NCBI RefSeq assembly: GCF_044464525.1
Contig: NZ_JBIQLE010000011.1
Coordinates: 48,070 to 112,069, forward strand
Direction: 5' to 3'
Length of the DNA stretch: 64,000 nt
Source: Pusillimonas sp044464525
GTDB lineage: Bacteria; Pseudomonadota; Gammaproteobacteria; Burkholderiales; Burkholderiaceae_B
Shown here: positions 8,250 to 16,850 of the stretch, one piece after another
Layout: each line of letters begins with the position of its first letter
Numbering within the stretch: the stretch's first letter is position 1
The notes under the pieces: model-generated
What the model saw: the letters and a program-made list of their open reading frames with translations, nothing else
Told to the model about the DNA's origin: nothing
The model's database searches: none
Position numbers and translations under genes: made by a program

Positions 8250-9539
8250 TTGGCGGCTGACGAAAAGCGAGACAAGCCTGGAACCGGCTCATTGGCACAG
8301 CACTTGAAGCGATTACGCTCGGTGCTGGCGGTGTGCCGCGCAGGCAGCACGGCACAGGCGGCGGCATTGCTGCCGCTGTCGCAGTCGGCCATCGCTCGTG
8401 CGGTTCGCCAACTGGAAGCCCAACTGGGCATTCCGGTGTTCGAACGCGGCGCGCGCGGCATGTTGCCCACGCGCGAAGGCCGCATTCTTGCGCATCGGGC
8501 CGACCGGGCGCTGACGCAACTCGAGCAGGCCGAGGCAGAAGCCTCGCGCCTGTCGGACGAAGCCGCTTCCAGCTCCAGCTCAAGCGCGCGTGCGCTCAAG
8601 GGGCGCTTCGCCGGCGCCTGTTCTTACCGGCATCTGGCCGCATATATCGCGTTCTGCGAAACCCGTTCCGAGTCGGCCGCCGCCCGGCGTCTGAAGGTTA
8701 GCCAGCCCGCAATCAGCCAGGCCTTGCGCCAAGTCGAATACATGCTGGGCACGAGTTTGTTCGAACGCCTGACAAGAGGCATGCGCCTGACCGAAAGCGG
8801 TGAGGCGGTCTTGCGGCGCGCCAAGCTGGCATTGAACGAGCTGCGTCTAGCTGACGAAGACCTGAGCGAAGTGCACGGGCGTACGCGGGGCCGGATCGTC
8901 GTGGGATCTTTGCCGCTTTCGGCCGGTGTGCTGGTGCCGCGCGCCGTCGATCGCATGTTGGCCAACCACGGTGATCTGCACGTCACTGTCGTCGATGGCA
9001 CTTACGACGCCCTGCTCAATCAACTGCTGCATGCCGACGTCGACGTGATCGTGGGCGCGCTGCGGACCGCCCAGGTATCGCCCCACATCGTCCAGATGCC
9101 TCTCTTCGCCGACACCTTGTCGGTGGTGGCGCGTCACGGTCACCCATTGCTGCATCGGCCGCTGCGCGGCTTGCGCGATTTGGCCGCTGCGTCATGGATA
9201 GCGCCTCTGACCGGAACGCCCGCGCGGGATGCGTTCGAACGCGCTTTCGCGGCCGACGGCGTGCCGGCGCCCGAGGGGCCGCTGGAAGCCAACAGTGCCG
9301 TGGTGGTGCAGGCATTGCTGCAGGACAGCGATAGGCTTGCCCTATTGTCCCGCCGGCAGGTGCTGCGCGGGATGGCGGCCGGACTGCTGGACGTCATCCC
9401 GGTCGAGGTGAAGGAAACGACTCGCGAAATCGGGCTGGCTCTTCGCAAGGACGCCGACCCCGGCGTGGGTTTGCGTCTTTTCATGGAAGAGATGCGGTCG
9501 CTGGTGGAGGACGAATATATAAGCGATACGCATAGCTGA
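8250..9539 (+). CDS. LysR-family regulator with two tandem HTH domains
   Basis: A 429-residue protein, over 100 residues longer than a standard LysR regulator. It holds two LysR-type winged-helix domains: about 20-80 (STAQAAALLPLSQSAIARAVRQLE, VFERGARGMLPT) and about 124-185 (SAAARRLKVSQPAISQALRQVE, LFERLTRGMRLT). They are joined by a linker with a run of six serines (107-112). One effector-binding domain follows. The start is probably the TTG at 8250, since no ATG is nearby. It is divergent from the dioxygenase/RidA pair and upstream of the galBCD-like operon, so it probably controls one or both. Confidence 0.85.
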   Translation: MAADEKRDKPGTGSLAQHLKRLRSVLAVCRAGSTAQAAALLPLSQSAIARAVRQLEAQLGIPVFERGARGMLPTREGRILAHRADRALTQLEQAEAEASRLSDEAASSSSSSARALKGRFAGACSYRHLAAYIAFCETRSESAAARRLKVSQPAISQALRQVEYMLGTSLFERLTRGMRLTESGEAVLRRAKLALNELRLADEDLSEVHGRTRGRIVVGSLPLSAGVLVPRAVDRMLANHGDLHVTVVDGTYDALLNQLLHADVDVIVGALRTAQVSPHIVQMPLFADTLSVVARHGHPLLHRPLRGLRDLAAASWIAPLTGTPARDAFERAFAADGVPAPEGPLEANSAVVVQALLQDSDRLALLSRRQVLRGMAAGLLDVIPVEVKETTREIGLALRKDADPGVGLRLFMEEMRSLVEDEYISDTHS

Positions 9540-9646
9540 ACGGCTAATGTCACTGGTAGGAGGGGGCGGGCTTTGCCACACTATGGGAGATGGCTCCCGA
9601 TACGCATCGGGTCTCAACAGCTTATTTCATTCATACAGGAACCCCC

Positions 9647-10396
9647 ATGAACGCAAGTAACGCATCCACCCTACGCGCGGGCCTGGTCATCAGCGCGCAC
9701 TCGGCCGATTTTGTCTGGCGCTCGGCCGGAGCCATTGCCAGCCATGTACGTCAGGGCTATCGCATGAAAGTCGTGTGCCTGTCGTTCGGCGAGCGGGGCG
9801 AATCGGCCAAACTATGGCGCAAGGGCAGCGACATGACCCTTGAAAAGGTCAAAGAGGCACGGCGCGAAGAGGCGCAGAAGGCCGCCGACGTGCTCGGCGC
9901 CGAGATCGAGTTTTTCGACCTGGGCGACTATCCCATGCGCATAAGCGACGAGGCGCTGTTTCGCCTGGTCGACGTGTACCGAGACGTGCAACCCGCCTTT
10001 GTGCTTAGCCATTCCGTCAAAGATCCATACAACTTCGACCATCCGCTGGCGATGCACGTGGCTCAAGAGGCTCGTATCATCGCCCAGGCCGAAGGCCACA
10101 ACCCCGGCCAGAAAGTGGTGGGCGCGCCGCCCGTGTACGCTTTCGAACCGCACCAGACCGAGCAGTGCGAGTGGGTGCCCAACACCTTCCTGGACATCAC
10201 CGATGTGTGGGACATAAAGCGCCAGGCCATTGAGTGCATGGCGGGCCAGGAACATCTCTGGGCGTACTACACCCGCGTCGCGCAGCAGCGTGGTGTGCAA
10301 GCCAAGCGCAATATAGGCATTACCGCCAGCCGCAACATCGAATATGCCGAAGGCTATATGCGGCTTACCCCCGCCGTGGTGGGAGACCTGTCATGA
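9647..10396 (+). CDS. galB: 4-oxalomesaconate hydratase, PIG-L family (GalB-like)
   Basis: A LmbE/PIG-L-fold zinc hydrolase of 249 residues, resembling Pseudomonas putida GalB, which hydrates 4-oxalomesaconate to 4-carboxy-4-hydroxy-2-oxoadipate in gallate/protocatechuate 4,5-cleavage. The zinc motif reads SAHSADF near the N-terminus, in place of the generic HPDDE. A downstream HPLAMHV histidine is also present. ATG at 9647 has AGGA 6 nt upstream. Its stop overlaps the start of the aldolase gene (ATGA), and the tautomerase follows, so the order is B-C-D as in the gal pathway. Confidence 0.85.
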   Translation: MNASNASTLRAGLVISAHSADFVWRSAGAIASHVRQGYRMKVVCLSFGERGESAKLWRKGSDMTLEKVKEARREEAQKAADVLGAEIEFFDLGDYPMRISDEALFRLVDVYRDVQPAFVLSHSVKDPYNFDHPLAMHVAQEARIIAQAEGHNPGQKVVGAPPVYAFEPHQTEQCEWVPNTFLDITDVWDIKRQAIECMAGQEHLWAYYTRVAQQRGVQAKRNIGITASRNIEYAEGYMRLTPAVVGDLS

Positions 10397-11094
10397 TCCG
10401 CGGCGTAGTGGTGCAAAACATTCCCCGCGCCGATGCCGCCGACATCGAAATCCTGAGGGCCGCGGGCGTCGCCACCGTGCACGAGGCGCAAAGCCGCCTT
10501 GGCTTGCTGGCGCCGTATATGCGCCCCATTTGGGAGGGCGCGGCCATTGCCGGGTCGGCTGTTACTGTGTTGGTGGCGCCGTCCGACAACTGGATGCTTC
10601 ACGTGGCTGTCGAGCAGTGCCGCGAAGGTGATGTATTGGTGGTGGCGCCCACCTCCGAATGCCTGGACGGCTATTTCGGCGAGCTATTGGCCACCTCGCT
10701 TGCGGTTCGCGGCGTTCGAGGCCTGATTATCGACGCCGGCTGCCGCGACGTCAGAGACCTCAAGAAAATGGGTTTTCCCGTGTGGTCCAGGGCGGTGTCG
10801 GCGCAAGGCACGGTGAAAGAAACGCTGGGCTCGGTGAACGTTCCCGTGGTTTGCGCCCAGCAGATCATCAACCCCGGCGATGTAATCGTGGCCGACGACG
10901 ACGGCGTGGTTGTTGTGCCGGTGGCCAACGTGGCCCAGGTGGCGCGCGCGTCTCAGGCCCGGCTTGAAAAAGAAGCGAAAACGCGCGAGGCGCTGGCGAA
11001 GGGAATTTTAGGGCTCGACTATTACAAGATGCGCGAAAAGCTCGCAGAAAAGGGCCTGCGTTACGTCGATTCGCTTCAAGATTTGCGAGGTTGA
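10393..11094 (+). CDS. galC: 4-carboxy-4-hydroxy-2-oxoadipate aldolase (GalC/LigK/PmdF type)
   Basis: A RraA-fold class II pyruvate aldolase of 233 residues. It cleaves 4-carboxy-4-hydroxy-2-oxoadipate to pyruvate and oxaloacetate, the last step of protocatechuate 4,5-cleavage. The pyruvate/metal motif DAGCRD (about 114-119) with its conserved Arg and Asp is intact, and the GELLATSLAVRGVRG loop precedes it. The long C-terminal helix (EKEAKTREALAKGILGLDYY) distinguishes these aldolases from the RraA RNase E inhibitor. The start overlaps the galB stop and the stop overlaps the galD start. Confidence 0.88.
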   Translation: MIRGVVVQNIPRADAADIEILRAAGVATVHEAQSRLGLLAPYMRPIWEGAAIAGSAVTVLVAPSDNWMLHVAVEQCREGDVLVVAPTSECLDGYFGELLATSLAVRGVRGLIIDAGCRDVRDLKKMGFPVWSRAVSAQGTVKETLGSVNVPVVCAQQIINPGDVIVADDDGVVVVPVANVAQVARASQARLEKEAKTREALAKGILGLDYYKMREKLAEKGLRYVDSLQDLRG

Positions 11095-12197
11095 TGATGC
11101 AAACCCGTATTCCCTGCGTGCAAATGCGCGGCGGCACATCCAAAGGGGCGTATTTCCTGGAGTCCGATCTGCCGGCCGATCCCGCGTTGCGCGATCAGGT
11201 GTTGCTGTCGGTAATGGGCTCGCCCGATTCAAGGCAGATCGACGGCATCGGCGGCGCAGACTCCCTCACAAGCAAGGTCGCCATTGTTTCGCCGGCCAGC
11301 CGAAAGGGCGCCGACGTTGATTATCTTTTCGCCCAGGTGCTTGTCAACGAAGCGCGGGTGGATTATGGGCAGAACTGCGGCAACATGCTGGCCGGTGTGG
11401 GGCCGTTTGCCATCGAGCGCGGCATGGTCAATGTCCAGGGTGATACCACCCGCGTTGCGATACACATGGTCAACACGGGCCAGGTGGCTATCGCCACCGT
11501 CGCCACGCCTGACGGCCATGTGCAGTACGACGGCGACCAGCGCATCGACGGCGTGCCCGGCACGGCGGCGGCCATTCCGCTCGAGTTCAAGGATACGGCG
11601 GGTTCGTCTTGCGGCGCCCTGCTGCCCACGGGTAACGTGCGCGACGTCATCGACGGCGTAGAGGCGACGCTTATCGACAATGGCATGCCCACGGTGGTGC
11701 TGCGTGCGCAAGACTTCGGCCGCACCGGCTATGAAACCAGGGCCGAGCTCGACGCCGACGAACAGCTCAAGGCGCGGGTCGAGGCAATACGCCTCAAGGC
11801 CGGGCCCATGATGAACCTGGGCGACGTCGCGCAGCGAACCGTGCCCAAGATGTGCCTGGTGTCCGCGCCACGAGAGGGTGGCGCCTTGAATACACGCAGC
11901 TTCATTCCCCATCGATGCCATGCTTCCATCGGCGTGCTGGGGGCGGTCAGCGCTGCTTCGGCAGCGGTCTTGCCAGGCAGCGTGTGTGACGGCTTGGCGC
12001 AAGTGCCGCCCGGAGACAACCCGGTTCTCGGCATCGAGCATCCTACCGGCGAGCTAAGCACGCAAATGCATTTGATCCGCGAGGCGGATGCAATAACCAT
12101 CGCCAGTGCCGCCCTGATACGAACGGCGCGCTGGTTGTTCGACGGCCAAGTTCATATTCCCGCCCGTGTCTGGAATAACAACCGGAAAGACGCATGA
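11094..12197 (+). CDS. galD: 4-oxalomesaconate tautomerase, PrpF family (GalD/LigU type)
   Basis: A PrpF-fold isomerase (diaminopimelate epimerase superfamily) of about 367 residues. It matches GalD/LigU, which interconverts keto and enol tautomers of 4-oxalomesaconate. Recognisable blocks are MRGGTSKG at the N-terminus, GIGGADSLTSK, and NCGNMLAGVGPFAIERG with its conserved cysteine. Two adjacent ATGs (11094, 11097) could start it; GAGG lies just upstream. It overlaps both neighbours, indicating a tightly coupled operon. Confidence 0.88.
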   Translation: MMQTRIPCVQMRGGTSKGAYFLESDLPADPALRDQVLLSVMGSPDSRQIDGIGGADSLTSKVAIVSPASRKGADVDYLFAQVLVNEARVDYGQNCGNMLAGVGPFAIERGMVNVQGDTTRVAIHMVNTGQVAIATVATPDGHVQYDGDQRIDGVPGTAAAIPLEFKDTAGSSCGALLPTGNVRDVIDGVEATLIDNGMPTVVLRAQDFGRTGYETRAELDADEQLKARVEAIRLKAGPMMNLGDVAQRTVPKMCLVSAPREGGALNTRSFIPHRCHASIGVLGAVSAASAAVLPGSVCDGLAQVPPGDNPVLGIEHPTGELSTQMHLIREADAITIASAALIRTARWLFDGQVHIPARVWNNNRKDA

Positions 12198-12916
12198 CGC
12201 TCGAACAGGTTCTTTTTCTTCCGGGCCTGATGTGCGACGCGGCGGTATGGAAGCATCAGCAAAACGGGCTGGCTGCGCGGGCCGAATCTTTCGTGGCCGA
12301 ATACCACGATCTGGATTCCGTGCCGGCCATGGCGGCAAAGGTGCTGAAAGACTCGCCTTACGACACGTTTTCAATGGCCGGCCACTCCATGGGTGGCCGC
12401 GTTGCGCTTGAGGTCATGCGTCAAGCGCCGCAACGTGTGCGCCGCCTGGCCCTGCTGGATACCGGCTACGAGGCGCTGGAGCCGGGCCCGGCGGGCGAGA
12501 AGGAAAAGGCCAGGCGAATGGAATTGCTTGACTACGCCCGCAGTAATGGCATGCGAGAAATGGGCAAGACGCGTTGGGCGCCGGGCATGGTTCATCCCGA
12601 TCACTTGAATACCCCGGTGTTCGACGAGATTCTGGCCATGATCGAGCGGCGTAGCGTAGAGCAATTTCATGCCCAGATAAAGGCATTGCTGGGCCGGCCC
12701 GACGCGGGCCCGGTATTGCGTTCGCTGGCCTGCCCCACTTATCTGATTTGCGGGCGCCAAGATGCCTGGAGCCCCTACGAACGCCACGAGATAATTAGAG
12801 ACATGGTCCCGGCGCCACATGCAACTTTGGTGGCCATTGAACATAGCGGCCACATGTCGACCATGGAGCAGCCCGACGCCGTCACGGCCGTGCTGGCCGA
12901 ATGGCTCCGCCAATAA
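12194..12916 (+). CDS. Alpha/beta hydrolase in the gal operon
   Basis: 240 residues with a complete catalytic set: nucleophile Ser in GHSMGG, acid in GRQDAWSP, and His in EHSGHMS. It starts inside the galD stop (ATGA). I do not recognise a specific family member. Since ligI (pyrone dicarboxylate hydrolase) is missing from the cluster, this enzyme is a candidate for a ring-opening or ester/lactone hydrolysis step of the same pathway (inference). Confidence 0.75.
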   Translation: MTLEQVLFLPGLMCDAAVWKHQQNGLAARAESFVAEYHDLDSVPAMAAKVLKDSPYDTFSMAGHSMGGRVALEVMRQAPQRVRRLALLDTGYEALEPGPAGEKEKARRMELLDYARSNGMREMGKTRWAPGMVHPDHLNTPVFDEILAMIERRSVEQFHAQIKALLGRPDAGPVLRSLACPTYLICGRQDAWSPYERHEIIRDMVPAPHATLVAIEHSGHMSTMEQPDAVTAVLAEWLRQ

Positions 12917-12982
12917 AGATAGCTGCCTTGAAAGTTGAAAGCGGCCTTGAAAAGCCCCCGTTTGCCTTACACAGAGAACATC

Positions 12983-13891
12983 ATGAATGACGTACTTGCA
13001 CCCACATTGAATTCCATCGCCCTGATCGGCTTTGGCGAGGCGGGCTTTCTGCTCGGCCAAGGCTTGGCCGAAGCCGGCGTTAAAGTCGCCGCCTACGATA
13101 TCAAAGTGCACGACCCGGACCAAAGGCCGTCGCTCGAAGCACGGGCGCAGCAGGCCGGGGTGATGCTTCATGCCGGCCTTGAAGCGGCTGTGTCGGGGGC
13201 TGACCTTCTGATTTCGGCCGTCACGGCCAGTTCGGCGGCCCAGGCCGCTGTCGATGCGGCCAAATGCATGAGCGCCGGCCAGTATTTCCTGGACATCAAC
13301 TCTGTGTCGCCCGCCACCAAGCATGCCGACCATGACGCCATTGAAGCCGCGGGCGGTTTCTATGTGGAGTCGGCCGTCATGGCGCCCGTGCCGCCATATG
13401 GCCTGAAGGTGCCCATGCTGCTGGGCGGCGGCCATGCAAGCGCCCTTTCCGACAGTCTTAACAAGTTGGGCCTGCGCACCAAGGCAGTGTCCACCCAGGT
13501 GGGCGTGGCATCTGCCATCAAGATGTGTCGCAGCGTGATGATCAAGGGGCTTGAGGCGCTTACTGTGGAATGCATGACAGCTGCGCGGCGCTATGGCGCC
13601 GAAGACGCGGTGCTGGCCTCGCTGAATGAAACGTTTCCCGGCATGGGGTGGACCGACCAGTTGCCCCATTATCTAATAAGCCGCGTCGCCGAACACGGCC
13701 GTCGCCGCGCCGCAGAAATGCGCGAGGTAATGGAAACCCTTCAAGACGTTGGCGTCATTCCCTTGATGGCGCAAGCCACAGCCCAAACCCAGGACGCGCT
13801 GGTCGACGCGATGGAGGCACAAGGCATGGCCTACGACACAGAGAATGATTTCGTCTGGCAAAACTTCGCAGACCAGCTGAAAAAGGGATAG
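12983..13891 (+). CDS. NAD(P)-dependent oxidoreductase, 6-phosphogluconate dehydrogenase-like (DUF1932)
   Basis: 302 residues with an N-terminal Rossmann motif (IALIGFGEAGF). The beta-hydroxyacid dehydrogenase layout follows: a DINSVSPATK substrate loop, then IKMCRSVMIKGLEAL with the catalytic-Lys region and a C-terminal DUF1932 helical domain. It lies 66 nt after the hydrolase in the same direction. The cluster lacks a recognisable LigC semialdehyde dehydrogenase, so this could supply the oxidation step or act on another hydroxyacid intermediate (inference). Confidence 0.75.
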   Translation: MNDVLAPTLNSIALIGFGEAGFLLGQGLAEAGVKVAAYDIKVHDPDQRPSLEARAQQAGVMLHAGLEAAVSGADLLISAVTASSAAQAAVDAAKCMSAGQYFLDINSVSPATKHADHDAIEAAGGFYVESAVMAPVPPYGLKVPMLLGGGHASALSDSLNKLGLRTKAVSTQVGVASAIKMCRSVMIKGLEALTVECMTAARRYGAEDAVLASLNETFPGMGWTDQLPHYLISRVAEHGRRRAAEMREVMETLQDVGVIPLMAQATAQTQDALVDAMEAQGMAYDTENDFVWQNFADQLKKG

Positions 13892-14033
13892 AAGAAGAAA
13901 AGGTTAAGACGAATAACCGCCTTGCCGTCGCCTCGCTGTACCGTTTACCGGCACATGCCCCTACAATGAACAATCGGTCCGGCGCATCGCGACCGGCCCC
14001 CGATCTCAGACCTTCGATGTGTCGCCATGCCAG

Positions 14034-14073
14034 GGTAAGGGGCGACCTGTAAATTAGCCAGCCGCCCCTTGCC
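14034..14073 (+). terminator. Possible hairpin terminator after the galBCD operon
   Basis: GGTAAGGGGCG (14034-14044) can pair with CGCCCCTTGCC (14063-14073), 11 bp with one G-U pair and an 18-nt loop. No T-tract follows, so it may be an RNA structure or weak terminator within the 272-nt spacer between the dehydrogenase and the aminotransferase. The rest of the spacer shows nothing firm. Confidence 0.35.
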
Positions 14074-14163
14074 AAGCTGAAGAACCCAAAAACAACGCAA
14101 TAAGTAATAAAGTAATCCGAACCAAGAAAGCGCCTTAACGCCCCCAACATTCTGGAGAGACTT

Positions 14164-15297
14164 ATGTCTGGCCTGCTACCCGACGTCGACCCCGACGGGC
14201 TTCTCGAATACTCCGTCGTATATACCGATCGTGCTCTCAATCATATGTCGTCCGCTTTTCAGGACGTCATGAACGACATCTCCCGCACGCTGAAGACGGT
14301 GTACGGTGCTGATGCCGCCATTGTTGTGCCTGGCAGCGGAACGTTCGGTATGGAAGCCGTGGCCAGGCAGTTTGCCACCGACAAGCGCTGCCTGGTAATA
14401 CGCAATGGCTGGTTCAGCTATCGCTGGACGCAAATCTTTCAGGCCGGCTCCATTCCCTCGCAAGAAATCGTGTTGAAAGCCCGCCCTGTAGAGGCTGGCC
14501 CCGAAGCTGCATTTGCCCCGCCGCCCATCGACGAGGTGGTCGAGGCCATCAAGCGCGACAAGCCTGACCTGGTCTTTGCCGCCCACGTCGAAACGGCCTC
14601 GGGCATCTTGCTGCCCGACGATTACCTGCGTCGTGTTTCCGAGGCCGCCCATTCGGTCGGCGCCTTGTTTGTGCTCGACTGCATCGCCTCGGGCACCATC
14701 TGGGTCGACATGCGCGACACCGGTGTCGACATTTTGATCAGTGCGCCGCAAAAAGGCTGGACCGGGTCGGCTTGTTGCGGTTTGGTCATGCTGTCGGCCA
14801 AAGCGCTTGAACAGATTGAGCACACCGCCAGCACAAGCTTTGCCTGCGATCTTCGCAAATGGCTGGGCATCATGCGCGCCTACGAACAGGGCGGCCACGG
14901 CTACCATGCCACCATGCCTACCGATTCGCTTACCGTGTTGCGCGATGCGATGGTCGAAGCCGAGTCGGTTGGGTTTGAAGCGCTGCGCAAGGCCCAGTTC
15001 GAGCTGGGAACGCGGGTGCGTGCGCTGCTGCGCGAGAAGGGTTTCAAAAGTGTTGCCGCGCCTGGCTTCGAAGCGCCCGGCGTGGTAGTGAGCTACACCA
15101 GCGATGACGGCATTCATTCGACCAGCAAGTTTGCGCAGGCCGGCATCCAGGCCGCAGCCGGCGTACCTTTGCAATGTGACGAGCCTGAAGGCTTCAAGAC
15201 CTTTCGTCTGGGCCTATTCGGCCTTGATAAACTGCGCGACGTTGGCAGCAGCGTCGAACGTCTGAAGAAGGCGCTGGACCAGATTTTGCCGGCGTAA
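14164..15297 (+). CDS. Class V aminotransferase (alanine-glyoxylate/serine-pyruvate type)
   Basis: A 377-residue PLP enzyme of fold type I, class V. The PLP lysine lies in ISAPQKGWTGSACCG. Other family blocks are IVVPGSGTFGMEA and HVETASGILLPDDYL. GGAGAG precedes the ATG. It has its own spacer after the gal-type operon and converges on ligAB. It might handle an amino-group-bearing intermediate or simply glyoxylate/serine metabolism; the sequence alone does not decide. Confidence 0.82.
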   Translation: MSGLLPDVDPDGLLEYSVVYTDRALNHMSSAFQDVMNDISRTLKTVYGADAAIVVPGSGTFGMEAVARQFATDKRCLVIRNGWFSYRWTQIFQAGSIPSQEIVLKARPVEAGPEAAFAPPPIDEVVEAIKRDKPDLVFAAHVETASGILLPDDYLRRVSEAAHSVGALFVLDCIASGTIWVDMRDTGVDILISAPQKGWTGSACCGLVMLSAKALEQIEHTASTSFACDLRKWLGIMRAYEQGGHGYHATMPTDSLTVLRDAMVEAESVGFEALRKAQFELGTRVRALLREKGFKSVAAPGFEAPGVVVSYTSDDGIHSTSKFAQAGIQAAAGVPLQCDEPEGFKTFRLGLFGLDKLRDVGSSVERLKKALDQILPA

Positions 15298-15356
15298 TAA
15301 AAAAAGCGCCGGGCAGCCTCAACGGCGGCGCATCATGCAATCCATAGCAAAATAAC

Positions 15357-15396
15357 CGCCCGCCTGCGCGCGAATTTCTATTTGCGCAGGCGGGCG
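15357..15396 (-). terminator. Terminator of the ligBA operon
   Basis: A perfect 13-bp stem pairs CGCCCGCCTGCGC (15357-15369) with GCGCAGGCGGGCG (15384-15396), with a 14-nt loop. Read leftward it is followed by GGTTATTTTGC, a modest T-rich tail. It sits between the convergent aminotransferase and ligA genes and may serve both. Confidence 0.6.
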
Positions 15397-15407
15397 CGCC
15401 CCGGGCT

Positions 15408-15767
15408 TCAGCGTGACTCTGGCACGCGCCGGGTTTGCATGAACTCTTCGAAGGTTTCGCCGCGCATCAGGGCGTAGACCTCGAGGTTGGTCTTGCGCAC
15501 CACACGAGCAAATTTTTCGACGACAAAGAAGCACGCGCCGTATTGGACAAGGCCGAGCCAGTCTTCGTTGCGCACCAGCTCTTTCTCAGTGTCGTTTAGG
15601 CCGGCTTCTTCCATAAGGGCTTCGGGGTCGGCTTTGTAGCGATCACGCCATTCGGCGCGGATCATGTTCCAGAAAAAGCGGTTGAGCCTAAGGGCCTTAT
15701 TGCTGGTTCGGATATCGAATGCGTACGTGCCTTCGATGTCTTCGATGCCTTTGAGTTGTGGGTTCAT
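15408..15767 (-). CDS. ligA: Protocatechuate 4,5-dioxygenase alpha subunit
   Basis: 119 residues of LigA-type all-helical sequence (FDIRTSNKALRLNRFFWNM, LVRNEDWLGLVQYGACFFVVEK), the small subunit that caps the active site of class II extradiol dioxygenases. It lies 8 nt downstream of ligB, forming a ligBA pair. Together they open protocatechuate, or related gallate-type catechols, between C4 and C5 to give 4-carboxy-2-hydroxymuconate semialdehyde. Confidence 0.92.
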   Translation of the reverse strand: MNPQLKGIEDIEGTYAFDIRTSNKALRLNRFFWNMIRAEWRDRYKADPEALMEEAGLNDTEKELVRNEDWLGLVQYGACFFVVEKFARVVRKTNLEVYALMRGETFEEFMQTRRVPESR

Positions 15768-15775
15768 GGTTGTGC

Positions 15776-16672
15776 CTACGCGGATACGTTGTCGAAGGTT
15801 TGAGCGGCAGCCGCGGTGGCCTGCCCCGCCGGCTCTTCGCCTTCTTCGTAGAGTGCGAGGGTCATGGCGGTGGTGGTGGCCAGGTAGTAGTTAAGATGCA
15901 GCCTGCGGATTTTTTCTGGCATGGCGCCGCGCATGGCCAGCCACATGATCTGCTCGACGCTTTCGGCGCCGCCCAGCCGCACGAAATCGGCATGAGTCAT
16001 GTCCAGGAGCTTCTCGGGCTCGAACTGCAGAAGGCGCAGAAACTCGTGGTCCCATTCTTCATTATTGAAACCGGTGCGCTCGCCGTGAATTTGATGCGAA
16101 AGGCCGCCCGTGCCCACGATGACCACTTTTAGGTCTTCGGGGTAGGATTCAACCGCTCGACGCACGGCCTGGCCCAGCTTGTAGCAGCGTCTGCCGGTGG
16201 GTAGCGGATATTGCAGCACGTTGATGGCGATGGGCACCAAGGCGCCCGGCCAATCAGGGTCGTGGGGCCAAAGCAGCGGCAAGGGCGACGCGCAACCGTG
16301 ATCGATGGGCTTTTCCTGGAAGATGGTCAGGTCGAATTCGTCGTTGACCAAAGACTCGGCGATATGGCATTGCAGGTCGACGTTGCCCTTGATGTGAGGC
16401 AGGGGACGAAGGCCGGCGCCTTCGTCGGCGACCGGAAAGCGATCACCCACGCCTAGCGCGAAGGTGGGATACATGTCGAAGAAAAAAGTGGTGGCGTGGT
16501 CGTTGTAGAAGAAGACCAGCGCATCGGGTTTTTTCTCGGCAAGCCACTGTGCGACCGGTTTGTAGCCGTCAAACAGTGGGGCCCAGGCGGGATCGGTCTG
16601 GCGACCTTTATCGTAAGCGACGCCGATGGTGGGAACGTGCGAAGTGCCGATGCAGCCGATGATCTTGGCCAT
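15776..16672 (-). CDS. ligB: Protocatechuate 4,5-dioxygenase beta subunit
   Basis: 298 residues from the ATG at 16672, matching LigB length (302). By position the Fe(II) ligands are His12, His59 and Glu240, and the acid/base is His193 in GLSHQIHG. These agree with LigB His12, His61, Glu242 and His195. It is the catalytic subunit paired with ligA. Its product feeds the galBCD-like enzymes encoded convergently in this cluster. Longer upstream frames exist but lack LigB similarity, and MAKIIGCIGTSHVP is the family start. Confidence 0.93.
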   Translation of the reverse strand: MAKIIGCIGTSHVPTIGVAYDKGRQTDPAWAPLFDGYKPVAQWLAEKKPDALVFFYNDHATTFFFDMYPTFALGVGDRFPVADEGAGLRPLPHIKGNVDLQCHIAESLVNDEFDLTIFQEKPIDHGCASPLPLLWPHDPDWPGALVPIAINVLQYPLPTGRRCYKLGQAVRRAVESYPEDLKVVIVGTGGLSHQIHGERTGFNNEEWDHEFLRLLQFEPEKLLDMTHADFVRLGGAESVEQIMWLAMRGAMPEKIRRLHLNYYLATTTAMTLALYEEGEEPAGQATAAAAQTFDNVSA

Positions 16673-16850
16673 GCTGTGTATCCTTGAACGAGTTGGACGA
16701 CCGAATGCCCCGAGCGCTTTGGCGCCGGTGGGGACATTATACTTTTTGTTTCCTGACCAGGCCCTAACGGTGCGGGCCGAGCACCGACGGTGGAATCCAT
16801 TAAACTTGTCGCCAGTGGCGCTGCGAGGTCGCAACGCTGGTTGGCCGCCC

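Noticed and set aside
10393..11094. RraA regulator of RNase E
   Set aside because: The gal operon context and the long C-terminal helix point to the pyruvate aldolase branch of this fold.
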